Shown here one piece after another: positions 1 through 10,439 of a stretch of 64,000 bases of DNA. The position numbers were made by a program, and so were the translations under genes. This DNA comes from Burkholderia sp. GAS332 (GTDB lineage Bacteria; Pseudomonadota; Gammaproteobacteria; Burkholderiales; Burkholderiaceae). The notes beneath the pieces are model-generated. The model saw only the letters and a program-made list of their open reading frames with translations, did no database searches and was not told the DNA's origin. Numbering within the stretch: the first letter of the stretch is position 1; each line of letters starts with the position of its first letter. The DNA lies in the NCBI GenBank assembly GCA_900142905.1, contig FSRV01000001.1, positions 4,092,001 through 4,156,000 of the forward strand, in the 5' to 3' direction.

Positions 1-1951
1 CCGCGGTGAGCGTGCCGTTCACGCGCGCCTCGATCTTGTGGGCCGGCGGCGCGGCACGCTTGGGCGGCGGCGCTTTACGTTGAACCACTTCGGTCCGCAC
101 GGCGGCCTTGGCCGTGTTTTTTACTGCGGCGGCGGCTTGGTCGGCGGGGGCCGCGCTTTTCGCACCGGCCGTACTGCCGGCTTCTGCCACGCCTTGTGCG
201 GCTTGCTTGTTTTTGGCCTTGTTCGCCGTGGGAGCCGCGCCCGTTACCGGCGTGCGCGACGGCATCTGCGACGTCAGCGTCAACGGATCGAAATCGGTCA
301 ACTGCGCTTTCAGGTTATAGGTGGAATTCGCGTCGTGCTTGAGCGCGCCAGACAGATCGATGCGGCCTTTACCCGATGTGACACGAACGTCGTTGAAGCT
401 CATTCGCGCGGGGTCGAAGGTCACCTTGCCTTGGGCGCGCAATCCTGCTTTCGGGTCCGCGAGATCGAGGGTCAGGCTTTGTATGTCGTCGTTCAGACGG
501 ATGCCGATCGGACCGGAAAGCTGGGTGGGCCGCACGGTCGCTTCGAGGGCGTTCAGGTCGAGCCCGGCGACTTGCAGATCGAACTGGCCGCGCTTGCCGG
601 TCAGCGCGCCGCCGCCGGTGAGCGTGGCGCTCTTCACGAGCCGCACCTTCAGGTTCGAGATGCGCTGCGCCTGGGCGTCGAGGCGCACGTCGGTTTGCGC
701 GTCGACCAAAGGCAGCAGGTGCTGGTCGATCGCACCCGGTTTGGCGTTGACGATCGAGACATGGCCCGCGACGGCGAAACCTGCGGCGGCTTTTGCTGCT
801 GCATCGCTGTTGACGCCGCCTTTGCCGTTTTTGACAACGTGCGGCTCGGCTATACCGGTAGCGCTGCTGGCACCGGCGGTGCTCACGGGGCCGGAAGCGC
901 TGGCGGAACTCGCCGTATTCGCCGCGCCGGCAACACTCACCCCGCTGGCCCCACTGGCAGCACCCAACGTCACCGCACCCGTTGCGTCCTGCCCCACCGG
1001 CTGCAGTTCAGCGCGCACCGCCAGATCCGCCAGCGGCGCACCAGGCGCAAACGCCTGCGGATTGATATGGTCGAAAGTCAGCGTGGCGCGTTTCAACGGC
1101 ACGTCGCTGAACGGCGTGGCCTCGACCCGGGCATGGCCGGTGAGCTTCATGCCGCTGGCATCGAGTTCGGCAACAAGATTCTCCAGCGTACCGCTCAGAT
1201 GGCCGCCCACCTGCACCGGCTCGTTGTTAACCTTGCCGGAATAGCCGACATCGCCGCTCAGCGGGAACGGCCGTACCCCGTCGAGCTTCGCCTCCGCCGT
1301 CACTGCGCCGAACGGCGTGTCCAGCCGTTCGATCGCAGCCTCATGGTGCCGGCCGTCGCTGCGGCCATGAAACATGAAACGGGACAGCTCGGTCGTCGAC
1401 CCGCCCTCGCGCAACAGCAGTTTGTCGACCTGCACGTCGCGCACGTCGACTTGCATCGGCAAGCGCAAGTCTTGCGGCAGTTTCAACGGCCCGCTGCTGC
1501 TCGACGACGAAGCGCCGATACGAGCGTCGATCGTACCGATATGCAGATAGTCGATCATGAAGCGCCAAGGCTGGTGCGTCAGCTCCCAGCGGCCGGCCAC
1601 GCGGTCGATCTGGATATCCGTGCCGCTGCCGTCGAGACTGCGCCAGCGCACCTGCCGCAGCTGCACGCCCTTCGAGAGCGCACCGCTCTCCAGCGTGCCG
1701 GTCAGCTTGCCGTCGAGCAGTTTGACAGCCGCCTGCCACGCGTAAGCCGTGCCGCGCTCAGTCGTCAGCGCGCCGTACAGCAGGCCGAGCGCCACAGCCA
1801 CCAGCAACACCAGCACGGCGAGCGTCCACGCAAGCGTTTTCAGCAGCAATCGGCCACGACGGCGCTGCGGCGCGTCGGGCGGTGGCTGCTGTCCGGGCGG
1901 AGGAGCGCCGGGCGGCTGCGTAGGTGGCTGGGCGGAAGCGTCCGTGGTCAT
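1..1951 (-). CDS. tamB: TamB, translocation and assembly module inner-membrane subunit (3' end outside window)
   Basis: Reading the minus strand from the ATG at 1951 gives an open frame that runs off the window edge (650 codons present). Residues 1-35 are a Pro/Gln-rich cytoplasmic leader, about 36-60 a single hydrophobic anchor, and the rest is a long periplasmic stretch of repeated short beta segments with a Ser/Ala/Gly-rich low-complexity insert near residues 340-400, as in TamB/AsmA-like proteins. TamB works with TamA to insert outer-membrane proteins and is also implicated in lipid transport between membranes. The start lies 28 bases after the tamA stop, so the two are one operon. The conserved C-terminal DUF490 domain lies beyond the window. 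Confidence 0.9.
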   Translation of the reverse strand, partial: MTTDASAQPPTQPPGAPPPGQQPPPDAPQRRRGRLLLKTLAWTLAVLVLLVAVALGLLYGALTTERGTAYAWQAAVKLLDGKLTGTLESGALSKGVQLRQVRWRSLDGSGTDIQIDRVAGRWELTHQPWRFMIDYLHIGTIDARIGASSSSSSGPLKLPQDLRLPMQVDVRDVQVDKLLLREGGSTTELSRFMFHGRSDGRHHEAAIERLDTPFGAVTAEAKLDGVRPFPLSGDVGYSGKVNNEPVQVGGHLSGTLENLVAELDASGMKLTGHARVEATPFSDVPLKRATLTFDHINPQAFAPGAPLADLAVRAELQPVGQDATGAVTLGAASGASGVSVAGAANTASSASASGPVSTAGASSATGIAEPHVVKNGKGGVNSDAAAKAAAGFAVAGHVSIVNAKPGAIDQHLLPLVDAQTDVRLDAQAQRISNLKVRLVKSATLTGGGALTGKRGQFDLQVAGLDLNALEATVRPTQLSGPIGIRLNDDIQSLTLDLADPKAGLRAQGKVTFDPARMSFNDVRVTSGKGRIDLSGALKHDANSTYNLKAQLTDFDPLTLTSQMPSRTPVTGAAPTANKAKNKQAAQGVAEAGSTAGAKSAAPADQAAAAVKNTAKAAVRTEVVQRKAPPPKRAAPPAHKIEARVNGTLTA

Positions 1952-1979
1952 GCGTGGATCATGTAAAAGCAGGTTTCCA

Positions 1980-3818
1980 TCAGAAGGCAATACCGAGCGT
2001 CAAATACGGCCGCACGCTCCTGTTGCGGATCCCGTAAGCGAGATCGACATTGACCGGGCCGACCGGGCTGCGCCAGCGCGCCCCGACACCGACACCGGGA
2101 TAAAAGACTTTCTCGCCCCACGTATCGGTGGCGGTGCCGACGTCGAAGAACGCCGCTGCGCCCCAGTCGTGACTGAACCAGTGTTGATATTCGGCCGCCG
2201 CCGTCACGAGATATTTGGTGGGCAGCACCGAGCCGTCGACGGTATTACCAATGCTCTGATAGCTGTAGCCACGTATCGAATTCGAGCCCCCTGCGCGGAA
2301 CAGCAGCGAAGCCGGAATCCCGCTCGAACTGCCGCTCGTGAACACGCCGCCGAGTTCGGCACGGAACAGCACCAGGTCTTCCTTGCCGATCGGCAGGTAC
2401 TGCTGGCCACGGGCGTAGCCGCGCGCGAACGTCTGATCGGTCAGCAGGCCTTTGACCGCGAAACCCGCTTCAACGTGAATCAGGTTGCCCGAGCGGGGGA
2501 ACAGCGGGTCGTCGGTATTGCGGCGGGTCCACGACCATGCCGGCACCAGCGCGCGGCTGGTGGTCGGTGCAATCGCATTCTGGTCGAGCCGGTCCTGGTA
2601 ATAAAGGATCGAGTAGCTGTAGTCGATGTATTGCGACGTCCGGGCCCGCTGCAAGCCACCGCGGATACTGTAGATGCGTGTGTCGGACACGTCGGTCGTG
2701 GTGTAGGAAGCCAGCACGCTATTGGTCCACGCACGCGGCCCGGGCGGCATCGCGAGCTGAATTTGCCCGTACTGCTGGATCTGGTCGAGACGGCCCTCGA
2801 CCGTGAACGGCCACGCTTTGCCGAACGTGTCGAGATACGAATACGAACCCTGGATCAACGGGCCGTTGTCGGTCGAATAACCCACCCCGCCGCGAATGCT
2901 GTTGTACGGATATTCCGACACCTTCACGTGCACCGGCGTCTCGACCGGCTTGGCCGGGTCGCTATCCACGTCGATCGCAACGCTCGCGTAGTACGGCGTG
3001 TTCTGCAACTGCCGCTGCAATTCCGCGACGCGCTGCACGTCGTAGATGTCGCCGGCCGAAATCGGATTCACGTCGTTGACGATCTGTTCCGGATAACGCC
3101 GCGTGCCGGATACGTCGAGTTTGCCCATCGTGAAGGTCGGGCCGCTGTCATACGTCACCGACAATTTCGCTTCGTGCGTGCGCGGGTCAATCCGAGCCTC
3201 GGAGTGGTAGATCTTCGCGCCCAAGTAACGGCGTGCCTGCAACGCCTTGAGCGACGCGTTTTTCGCATCGTCCCAGCCGCCTTGCGAAAACGGATCGCCT
3301 TCATGCAGCGAAAACGCGAAGCGCGTGGCGTTTTCCTGCGCCGGGTCTTCGGTCAGCACCGGGCCGCGAAACGACAGTGAAATCGACGTGATGAGGGTTT
3401 GCGGGCCGGGATCGACGCTTACTGTCACGCGCTTCTGGTCGTCGACGGTTCGCACGTCGGTACGCACCACCGGCGTGAAATAGCCCTGCGTGGCGGCCAG
3501 ATCGCGCACCTGCTGGGGGACGGCGGTCATCAGAAATTCGAACTGGTCGTCGCTGATGTCGGGACGCTTGGCGAAGCGCGCCACGTCCAGGTGCGCTTCG
3601 AGTAGCTTGCGCAGCGAGCGCGGCGTGGCTTCGATATCGACCTTGTAGCTGGCGGCCGCGCGCCGCGCCGCGTGGGCGTCGACCGTGGCAAGCATGAGCA
3701 TGACGATGCCGAACGCCAGCCACGCGCGCAGCCAGCGCCGAATGGGCGTCTGACGCCCGCGCTCGCCGCCGGTTTTGCCGCGCCGCACACGCGGCACTTC
3801 GATCGCACACCCCGCCAA
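1980..3818 (-). CDS. tamA: TamA, Omp85-family outer membrane assembly factor
   Basis: 612 residues. A basic leader and a hydrophobic segment (about 28-50, ending near VDAHA) form a signal peptide, although the 27-residue basic extension before it is long and a later start cannot be excluded. Residues about 55-290 resemble three POTRA domains. The remainder is a beta-barrel with the Omp85-type motif region GGSNSIRGY (about 525) and a C-terminal Phe typical of barrel proteins. TamA sits in the outer membrane, and its POTRA domains contact TamB, encoded immediately downstream. Length and pairing match the family. Confidence 0.93.
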   Translation of the reverse strand: MAGCAIEVPRVRRGKTGGERGRQTPIRRWLRAWLAFGIVMLMLATVDAHAARRAAASYKVDIEATPRSLRKLLEAHLDVARFAKRPDISDDQFEFLMTAVPQQVRDLAATQGYFTPVVRTDVRTVDDQKRVTVSVDPGPQTLITSISLSFRGPVLTEDPAQENATRFAFSLHEGDPFSQGGWDDAKNASLKALQARRYLGAKIYHSEARIDPRTHEAKLSVTYDSGPTFTMGKLDVSGTRRYPEQIVNDVNPISAGDIYDVQRVAELQRQLQNTPYYASVAIDVDSDPAKPVETPVHVKVSEYPYNSIRGGVGYSTDNGPLIQGSYSYLDTFGKAWPFTVEGRLDQIQQYGQIQLAMPPGPRAWTNSVLASYTTTDVSDTRIYSIRGGLQRARTSQYIDYSYSILYYQDRLDQNAIAPTTSRALVPAWSWTRRNTDDPLFPRSGNLIHVEAGFAVKGLLTDQTFARGYARGQQYLPIGKEDLVLFRAELGGVFTSGSSSGIPASLLFRAGGSNSIRGYSYQSIGNTVDGSVLPTKYLVTAAAEYQHWFSHDWGAAAFFDVGTATDTWGEKVFYPGVGVGARWRSPVGPVNVDLAYGIRNRSVRPYLTLGIAF

Positions 3819-4163
3819 ACAGGACCTCCGGCCGTGGTTGATGAATTCTGTCGCTCAGGCTCGCCGCAGCGGCCGAAGCTCGCTATTTGACCACATCGGC
3901 GAAGCCGCTATATCTCAAAAAAGGGAGGGACCGCCGACCCAACCGGCGAACCCGACACCGCCCCGCCGGCCATGCGCCCGCCTTTGACGCATCGCAGCAA
4001 GGCGGGTTCCAGGCATTTTTGCATGCCGGCCGCTCGTGCCGGCCGCCGTTTTTCGACCACGCGCGGCGCATGCGGTAAAATTATGGAATAGCAGCGTTGC
4101 CGCGCGGGTTTCCGCTTGTTCCCGCTGAGCAGCCGCCACTCCCCACACCACGGACGTCTAGCC
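3819..4163. other. intergenic region between divergent tamA and DUF3460 genes
   Basis: 345 bases without a supportable gene. It should hold the promoters for tamAB (minus) and for DUF3460-scpA (plus). A short GC-rich inverted repeat (GCCGGC twice, seven bases apart, near 4026-4044) is visible. No clear promoter hexamers or known RNA could be recognised. Several short frames here are in all directions and lack ribosome binding sites. Confidence 0.5.
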
Positions 4164-4349
4164 ATGTATCAATCGGACATCACGCAGTTCCTGAACCAGC
4201 TCAAGCAACAAAAACCGAACCTGGAAGCTGAGCAGCGTCGTGGCCGGTCGCTGCTGTGGGACAAACAGCCGATCGACCTCGAAGAACGCGCCGAGCAGAA
4301 AGCCTCGCGCGTAGAGCAGACGCCTTACTCGTACTATCAAAACTTTTAA
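4164..4349 (+). CDS. DUF3460 family small protein
   Basis: 61 residues, highly polar, ending in an aromatic tail (YSYYQNF). The reading frame can be opened at a TTG at 4116, but the ATG at 4164 starts the conserved MYQSDITQFL segment and is preferred. The family is found in Burkholderiales, typically just before scpA, as here (4 bases apart). Function is unknown; the tight spacing suggests cotranscription and translational coupling with scpA. Confidence 0.85.
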   Translation: MYQSDITQFLNQLKQQKPNLEAEQRRGRSLLWDKQPIDLEERAEQKASRVEQTPYSYYQNF

Positions 4350-4353
4350 GCGC

Positions 4354-5226
4354 GTGAGTCACGCCGACGAGGCGAAGGGCGCCAAGCCGGGGCCCGACGC
4401 CGCGCTTGCCGCGCCCGCCACCGATTCAACGCCGGACACCGTCGACGGCATTGCTTTCGCACGCCTGTACGGCGAACCGCTCTTCAAGCTGCCGACGGAT
4501 CTGTACATTCCGCCAGACGCGCTCGAGGTGTTTCTCGAAACGTTCGAAGGCCCACTGGATCTGTTGCTGTACCTGATCCGCAAGCAGAACTTCAACGTGC
4601 TCGACATCCCGATGGCGGACGTCACGGTTCAATACCTCGGTTACGTCGACCAGCTGCGTCAGACCAATCTCGAACTTGCGTCCGAGTATCTGCTGATGGC
4701 CGCGATGCTGATCGAGATCAAGTCGCGCATGCTGTTGCCGGTCAAGAAGGCCGATAGCGGTGACGAAGCCGAAGATCCGCGCGCCGAACTGGTCCGCCGC
4801 CTGCTCGAATACGAGCAGATGAAGCTCGCCGCACAGCGTATCGACCATCTGCCGCAGCTTGGCCGCGATTTCCTGCGCGCCGAGGTGTACATCGAGCAAA
4901 GCATCACGCCGCGCTTTCCGGATGTGGATAGCGAAGATCTGCGCGCCGCGTGGGCCGACGTGATCAAGCGCGCCAAGCTCGTCCAGCATCACAAGATTTC
5001 GCGCGAGGAATTGTCCGTGCGCGAGCACATGAGCGCGATCCTGCGGCGACTGCAAAACGCGCGCTTCGTGGAGTTCTCAGATCTGTTCGACACAAGCAAG
5101 GGCGTGCCGGTGGTCGTGGTGAATTTCATCGCCATGCTCGAGTTGTGCCGTGAGTCGCTCGTCGAAATCACCCAGGCCGAGCCGTTCGCACCGATCTATG
5201 TGCGCCTCGCCTATCTGCCGGCCTGA
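4354..5226 (+). CDS. scpA: ScpA, segregation and condensation protein A (kleisin)
   Basis: 290 residues from a GTG start 4 bases after the DUF3460 stop. About 50 residues of Ala/Pro-rich leader precede the kleisin core, which begins with the family signature FEGPLDLLLYLIRKQ (about 62) and continues with the ADVTVQYL and SEYLLMAAMLIEIKSRMLLP segments. A C-terminal winged-helix region binds the SMC head. ScpA bridges SMC ATPase heads and, with ScpB, forms the chromosome condensation complex. scpB is not in the window. Confidence 0.93.
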   Translation: MSHADEAKGAKPGPDAALAAPATDSTPDTVDGIAFARLYGEPLFKLPTDLYIPPDALEVFLETFEGPLDLLLYLIRKQNFNVLDIPMADVTVQYLGYVDQLRQTNLELASEYLLMAAMLIEIKSRMLLPVKKADSGDEAEDPRAELVRRLLEYEQMKLAAQRIDHLPQLGRDFLRAEVYIEQSITPRFPDVDSEDLRAAWADVIKRAKLVQHHKISREELSVREHMSAILRRLQNARFVEFSDLFDTSKGVPVVVVNFIAMLELCRESLVEITQAEPFAPIYVRLAYLPA

Positions 5227-5367
5227 AGCCGCGAAACGGGGCTTGCATACGCTGTCGCTGCCGCAGCCTCCCCGTTTCGGTGGGTGCACCCCGGGAACAA
5301 ATCCACTACAATCCGGCGCTCCGAACCTGTCATCACCGGTGAGGCCGCGGGTCACGCGAAAATCTGA

Positions 5368-6252
<885 letters not shown>

Positions 6253-6301
6253 AGCGGTCTTAGGCTGCGCGAACGCGCATTAGAAGCACAAGGGATTAGT
6301 C

Positions 6302-6688
6302 ATGCAACGAAACATGCTGAAGTCGAAAATCCATCGCGTCGCGGTCACGCACTGCGAACTGCATTACGAAGGCTCGTGCGCGATCGACGAGGACTTGCTG
6401 GAAGCCGCGAATATCGTTGAAAACGAGCGGATCGACATCTGGAACATCAACAACGGCGAGCGTTTCTCGACGTACGCGATCAAGGGCGAACGCGGCAGCG
6501 GCATGATTTCGCTGAACGGCTCGGCCGCGCGGCGCGCGCAGTTGGGCGATCTGGTGATCATCGCGGCATTCGCGGTGGTCGACGAAGCGGAACTGAGAGC
6601 AGGCTGGAAACCGGATCTGGTGTTCGTCGACGACAACAACAAGATCAAGGGCAGCCGCGATCACGTGCCGACCCAGAACTGGACCTGA
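6302..6688 (+). CDS. panD: aspartate 1-decarboxylase (pyruvoyl-dependent)
   Basis: 128 residues. It decarboxylates L-aspartate to beta-alanine for PanC. The self-processing site Gly24-Ser25 (EGSCAID) is present; cleavage there gives the pyruvoyl cofactor on the new N-terminus of the large chain. Lys9 and Tyr22, conserved in the family, are also visible in KSKIHRV and ELHYEGS, and Asn/Gly-rich [13 protein letters not shown] follows. The ATG at 6302 is preferred over the second Met at codon 5 because it gives the usual spacing to the processing site. Confidence 0.95.
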   Translation: MQRNMLKSKIHRVAVTHCELHYEGSCAIDEDLLEAANIVENERIDIWNINNGERFSTYAIKGERGSGMISLNGSAARRAQLGDLVIIAAFAVVDEAELRAGWKPDLVFVDDNNKIKGSRDHVPTQNWT

Positions 6689-6763
6689 GCCGGACCCGAG
6701 CCGGGCTTTCGCCGCACGGCTCCATGCAGCGCAGCGGGCGGCCACGCCGCCTGCTGATTCACC

Positions 6764-7402
6764 TCAAGCCTTCTTGCCGGCGCCGTTGGTCCATTCGATG
6801 ATCGGCTGCCACTGCTCCAGATCCTTCTCCACGCGGCTTTTCGCGACATCCCACAAGGTCAGGCCGTGCGCCGCCAGTTGCACGTAATTCTGCGTGTCGC
6901 GCAAATAGCCCAGCACCGGCAGCTTCAACCCCTCGACAAATCGATGCAACTGCTCCGCTGAGCGCGTGCGCGAGTCGACCCGCATGCCCACCACACCGAT
7001 CTCGATCCCGCCTTTCCTGACCGCCTTCTCCTTCGCCAGCCGCTCGAGAAAATCCTGGGTGGCGAGAATATCGAACATGGACGGCTGCAGCGGCACGATC
7101 ACCTTGTCGGCCAGGTCCAGCGCGATGCCGAGGCGGTTGCCGTGCAACCCGGCCGGCGTGTCGATGACCGCGTGTTCCAGACCTCGGGGTGGTTTGGCGG
7201 GGTTTTCTAGGTCGACCTCCCAGGTCTCGATGGGCGGCAGCGCAGGGGGCCGCAGCGACAGCCAGGCGTGCGCGGACTGCTGTTTGTCGAGGTCCGCCAG
7301 CGCGACCCATTCCCCGAGCGATGCGAAATAGCCGGCCAGATTGGTGGACAGCGTGCTTTTGCCCACGCCGCCCTTCGGATTCGCCACCACGATCACCGTC
7401 AT
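6764..7402 (-). CDS. orphan ParA/MinD-type ATPase
   Basis: 212 residues from the ATG at 7402. The deviant Walker A motif KGGVGKST (about 9-17) with the signature second Lys, a switch I-like DLDKQQSAHAW and a Walker B-like AVIDTPAGL (about 78-86) identify a ParA-family ATPase. Such proteins dimerise on ATP and position DNA or protein cargo. No parB or centromere-like repeats are visible beside it; it lies alone, convergent with panD and divergent from a thioesterase gene. The minus-strand frame can be extended much further upstream, but that extension overlaps the thioesterase gene and is a shadow. Confidence 0.85.
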   Translation of the reverse strand: MTVIVVANPKGGVGKSTLSTNLAGYFASLGEWVALADLDKQQSAHAWLSLRPPALPPIETWEVDLENPAKPPRGLEHAVIDTPAGLHGNRLGIALDLADKVIVPLQPSMFDILATQDFLERLAKEKAVRKGGIEIGVVGMRVDSRTRSAEQLHRFVEGLKLPVLGYLRDTQNYVQLAAHGLTLWDVAKSRVEKDLEQWQPIIEWTNGAGKKA

Positions 7403-7612
7403 GAATTCTCCCGGAAAGAAGGCTGGGCGTCGCCAGCCGGTTTGCCGCGCAGTTTGCTCTGACTTGCGCCGATGGGTCCTGAGCCGAACCGGTTTCAGGT
7501 TCACCCATCGATCCAGCCGTTGATAATATCGACAAATGCACCGGGGCCGAAGCCCCCAAACGGCTATTGACTGCCCTTCACCGCTGTTTTTTCCATCGAG
7601 GACCCCAATCTC

Positions 7613-8032
7613 ATGAGCAAACTCCGTCCGGAATACACCGCCGAGCGCCTGCATGAACGTCAGAAGGGCAAGCTGCCCGGCTTGCTGGGCGTGCATGTTC
7701 TGGCGCTGGAGCAAGGCGCCCTGACCGCGGAATTGACCGTGCGCGAGGAATTGCTGGCGCCGAACGGCTTTTTGCATGCCGCCACCGTGATCGGCCTCGC
7801 CGATACCGCCTGCGGCTACGCATGCCTTGCGCATCTGCCCGAGACGGCGCGCAATTTCACGACCGTCGAGCTGAAGAGCAATTTTCTCGGCACGGCGACG
7901 GAAGGCACGATCCGCGCGGTCGCCAAGGCCGTGCATCTGGGCCGCAGCACGCAGGTGTGGGACGCCACCGTCACCGATCCGAACGGCAAGACGATGGCGC
8001 TGTTTCGCTGCACGCAAATTGTGTTGTATTGA
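7613..8032 (+). CDS. hotdog-fold thioesterase, PaaI family
   Basis: 139 residues. The central NGFLHAATVIGLADTACGYAC (about 44-64) is the long hotdog helix with the PaaI-type HGG-like turn altered to HAA, followed by the TVELKSNFLGTA strand. Family members hydrolyse acyl-CoA thioesters in the cytoplasm; the specific acyl group cannot be told from sequence. The gene is monocistronic and ends just before a strong bidirectional terminator. Confidence 0.85.
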   Translation: MSKLRPEYTAERLHERQKGKLPGLLGVHVLALEQGALTAELTVREELLAPNGFLHAATVIGLADTACGYACLAHLPETARNFTTVELKSNFLGTATEGTIRAVAKAVHLGRSTQVWDATVTDPNGKTMALFRCTQIVLY

Positions 8033-8083
8033 CCGACGCGGGGGCACGGTGGAGGGTTCGACGTGCCCTGGCTTGGCGCCAAC

Positions 8084-8121
8084 AAAAAAAAGCACGCGGC
8101 CTGACGGCGCGTGCTTTTTTT
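8084..8121. terminator. bidirectional rho-independent terminator
   Basis: Perfect 13-base inverted repeat, AAAAAAAGCACGC and GCGTGCTTTTTTT, with a GC-rich loop. The A-run and T-run on either side let it act for the plus-strand thioesterase gene and for transcription arriving on the minus strand from the DoxX gene. Confidence 0.9.
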
Positions 8122-8150
8122 GTCCTCCGGAGAGGCGGAGTGCCGGAGCG

Positions 8151-8200
8151 GCCTGGTGGCCTAGTGGCCTGGTGCTTGGGCACTTGGGCGCTTGGGCGCT
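8151..8200. repeat. short imperfect tandem repeats
   Basis: Between the terminator and the DoxX stop codon, GGCCTGGT/GGCCTAGT-type 8-mers are followed by repeats of the CTTGGGC(A/G) type. No gene is visible in them. They look like slippage-generated sequence. Confidence 0.6.
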
Positions 8201-8266
8201 TTGTCGGTTTGACGTTCTACGGGTGTGCCAGATCCGGCACACCGCCCGAACAGCCGCGCGAACGTA

Positions 8267-8683
8267 TCAGGCGGCCACTGCGCGTGGCGCCTTCGCGCTG
8301 CTCAGCGCCAGTGCGCCGCCGCCGAGCAGCGACTGCACCGCCAAGGTCACCGCCCAGAAGGCCGGATATTCCCAGCCGCCGTTCGGCGACGCGAACCCCC
8401 AGCCGTTGTGCAGATGCGCCGACATCGCGCCGAGCATGAACGGCAGCAGCACCAGCGCGACCCAGCGGACCTGCACGCCGAGCAGCAGCGCGATACCGCC
8501 GATCAATTCGACGAACGCCGTCACGTAGCCGAGCCAACCCGGCAAGCCCAGTGAGACGAAAAATTGCGCCGTTCCCGGCAGCGTGAAAACAAAGATCTTT
8601 TGCAGACTGTGGGCGAGATACAGGACACCCAAGGCAAGGCGAAGCAGCAAAGCGGCCAGATCGGCGGAGCGGTTCGAGTTCAT
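8267..8683 (-). CDS. DoxX family membrane protein
   Basis: 138 residues from the ATG at 8683, chosen because AAGGAC lies just upstream; an upstream extension to 8752 has no ribosome binding site. Four hydrophobic helices are visible: LLLRLALGVLYLAHSLQK, LGYVTAFVELIGGIALLLG, VALVLLPFMLGAMSAHL and FWAVTLAVQSLLGGGALAL. DoxX proteins are small inner-membrane proteins, some linked to quinone or thiosulfate redox chemistry. Nothing here indicates which, and the gene appears to stand alone. Confidence 0.85.
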   Translation of the reverse strand: MNSNRSADLAALLLRLALGVLYLAHSLQKIFVFTLPGTAQFFVSLGLPGWLGYVTAFVELIGGIALLLGVQVRWVALVLLPFMLGAMSAHLHNGWGFASPNGGWEYPAFWAVTLAVQSLLGGGALALSSAKAPRAVAA

Positions 8684-8824
8684 AACGAGTCCTTTATGAG
8701 AGAAACGGCCCGCAGCGGCCGTCGATGTCAAGACTGTATTCGAACCATACAAGACGAAAAACTGCTTTTCAGGCTTTGATTACTTCCCAATAGGATTTAA
8801 TCAGCACCATCCGGTCGATCTTCG

Positions 8825-10339
8825 TCAGCCAATTGCAGCAAAGAGCTTTGAGAGATCGAGGTGCTCGGCGAGTGTGTCGGCGAGGCGTTCCAGCGACGCC
8901 TCACGCAGCGCCGGGTAGTCGATTGTCTCGGCGTCGCTTAAACCCGCCCACGCCAGCAGTGCGGCGCACGCGGCCGGCGTGTCGAACAGACCGTGCACGT
9001 AGGTGGCGAGGATCTGGCCATCGGCCGAGATCGCACCGTCGGGATAAGCCTCACCCGTAGCGCCCAATTGCAGCGCAGGCGAGTTGAGCGCCGGACCTTG
9101 TGTCTCGCCCATGTGAATCTCGTAGCCTGAGACCTCGGGTGAACCGGGCAATGCGAGACGCCCCGTCACGTTCTTGAGCGTTTTTTCGCGCGTCAGCACC
9201 GTCGAATAATCGAGCCAGCCGAGGCCCGCGCTCGTTCCAGGCGCCCCTTCCACGCCGTGCGGATCGGCCACTTCACGTCCGAGCATCTGCATGCCGCCGC
9301 AAATCCCGATAACCCGGCCACCGTAGCGTAGATGCCGTTGCAGCACCGCATCCCAGCCTTGCGCGCGCAGAAAGGCCAGATCGCCCGGCACATTCTTCGA
9401 GCCCGGCAGGATGATCAGATCGGCCGGCGGAGGCGGCGTGCCGCTTCGCACGTAATGAAAGTCGACCTGCGGATGCGCGCGCAGCGCATCGAAATCGGTG
9501 TGATTGCTGATGTGGGGCAACACCGGCACGACCACTCGCAACATCCGCCCCGTATCACCGCTGTGCGCGGCGCGCAGTTGGGGCGGCAGCATGTCTTCGG
9601 CGTCGAGCGTCAGGCCGTGCAGGTAGGGCACCACGCCAAGCACCGGCTTGCCGGTCTTCGCTTCGAGCCAGTCGAGGCCGGGCTTGAGCAAACTGATGTC
9701 GCCGCGAAAACGGTTGATGATGAAACCACGCACACGCGCCTGCTCGCTGGCCGACAGACAGGCGAGCGTACCGGTCAGATGCGCGAACACCCCGCCGCGG
9801 TCGATGTCGGCCACCAGCACGACCGGACAGTCGACCGCTTCGGCGAAACCCATGTTGGCGATATCGCGGTCGCGCAGATTGATCTCGGCGGGACTCCCTG
9901 CGCCTTCGACAAAAATCGTGTCGTACGCCGCTTGCAAACGCGCATACGATTCCAGCACAGCCTCGAACGCGACCGGCTTGTAGTCGTGATACGCGCGTGC
10001 ATCGAGATTCATGCGCGCCTTGCCGTGGATGATCACTTGCGCACCACGATCGCTCGTCGGTTTGAGCAGCACGGGGTTCAGATCGGTGTGCGCGGCGATG
10101 CCCGCGGCCACCGCCTGCAAGGCCTGCGCGCGGCCGATCTCGCCGCCATCGACCGTCACCGCGCTATTGAGCGCCATGTTCTGCGGCTTGAATGGCGCGA
10201 CCCGTACGCCGGCGCGGCGCGCGAGGCGGCACAAACCCGCGACGAGCGTGCTCTTGCCCGCATCGGACGTAGTGCCCTGAATCATCAGCGTGCCGCGCGG
10301 CACAGGTAGGGCGTCATGCAGGGTCGAAGTGGCAGTCAC
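8825..10339 (-). CDS. cobQ: cobyric acid synthase (glutamine-dependent amidotransferase)
   Basis: About 504 residues from the GTG at 10339; the frame also opens at a TTG at 10369, and neither start has a clear ribosome binding site. CobQ amidates four side chains of adenosylcobyrinate diamide with glutamine and ATP. Residues about 18-35 ([18 protein letters not shown]) form the dethiobiotin-synthetase-like nucleotide loop, and the C-terminal half is a class I-type glutaminase with the Cys nucleophile in [10 protein letters not shown] and a later YVHGLFD. It diverges from cobU with a 100-base gap. Confidence 0.93.
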   Translation of the reverse strand: MTATSTLHDALPVPRGTLMIQGTTSDAGKSTLVAGLCRLARRAGVRVAPFKPQNMALNSAVTVDGGEIGRAQALQAVAAGIAAHTDLNPVLLKPTSDRGAQVIIHGKARMNLDARAYHDYKPVAFEAVLESYARLQAAYDTIFVEGAGSPAEINLRDRDIANMGFAEAVDCPVVLVADIDRGGVFAHLTGTLACLSASEQARVRGFIINRFRGDISLLKPGLDWLEAKTGKPVLGVVPYLHGLTLDAEDMLPPQLRAAHSGDTGRMLRVVVPVLPHISNHTDFDALRAHPQVDFHYVRSGTPPPPADLIILPGSKNVPGDLAFLRAQGWDAVLQRHLRYGGRVIGICGGMQMLGREVADPHGVEGAPGTSAGLGWLDYSTVLTREKTLKNVTGRLALPGSPEVSGYEIHMGETQGPALNSPALQLGATGEAYPDGAISADGQILATYVHGLFDTPAACAALLAWAGLSDAETIDYPALREASLERLADTLAEHLDLSKLFAAIG

Positions 10340-10439
10340 GGAATGTCGGGCTCGGCGGTGAATGGGCAATAAACGCAGGCAATGAACGCGGCATTATCCC
10401 ATCGTGCCGGCACGCGCTGCACGCCGGTACAATCACACG

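Noticed and set aside
38..1966. 642-codon plus-strand open frame
   Set aside because: It is antisense to tamB. The minus-strand frame from 1951 gives a clear TamB with an anchor and beta-rich repeats, while this frame is Arg/His-rich with no recognisable domain, typical of a high-GC shadow.
1749..3380. 543-codon plus-strand open frame
   Set aside because: Antisense to tamA. Composition is Arg-rich with no family features.
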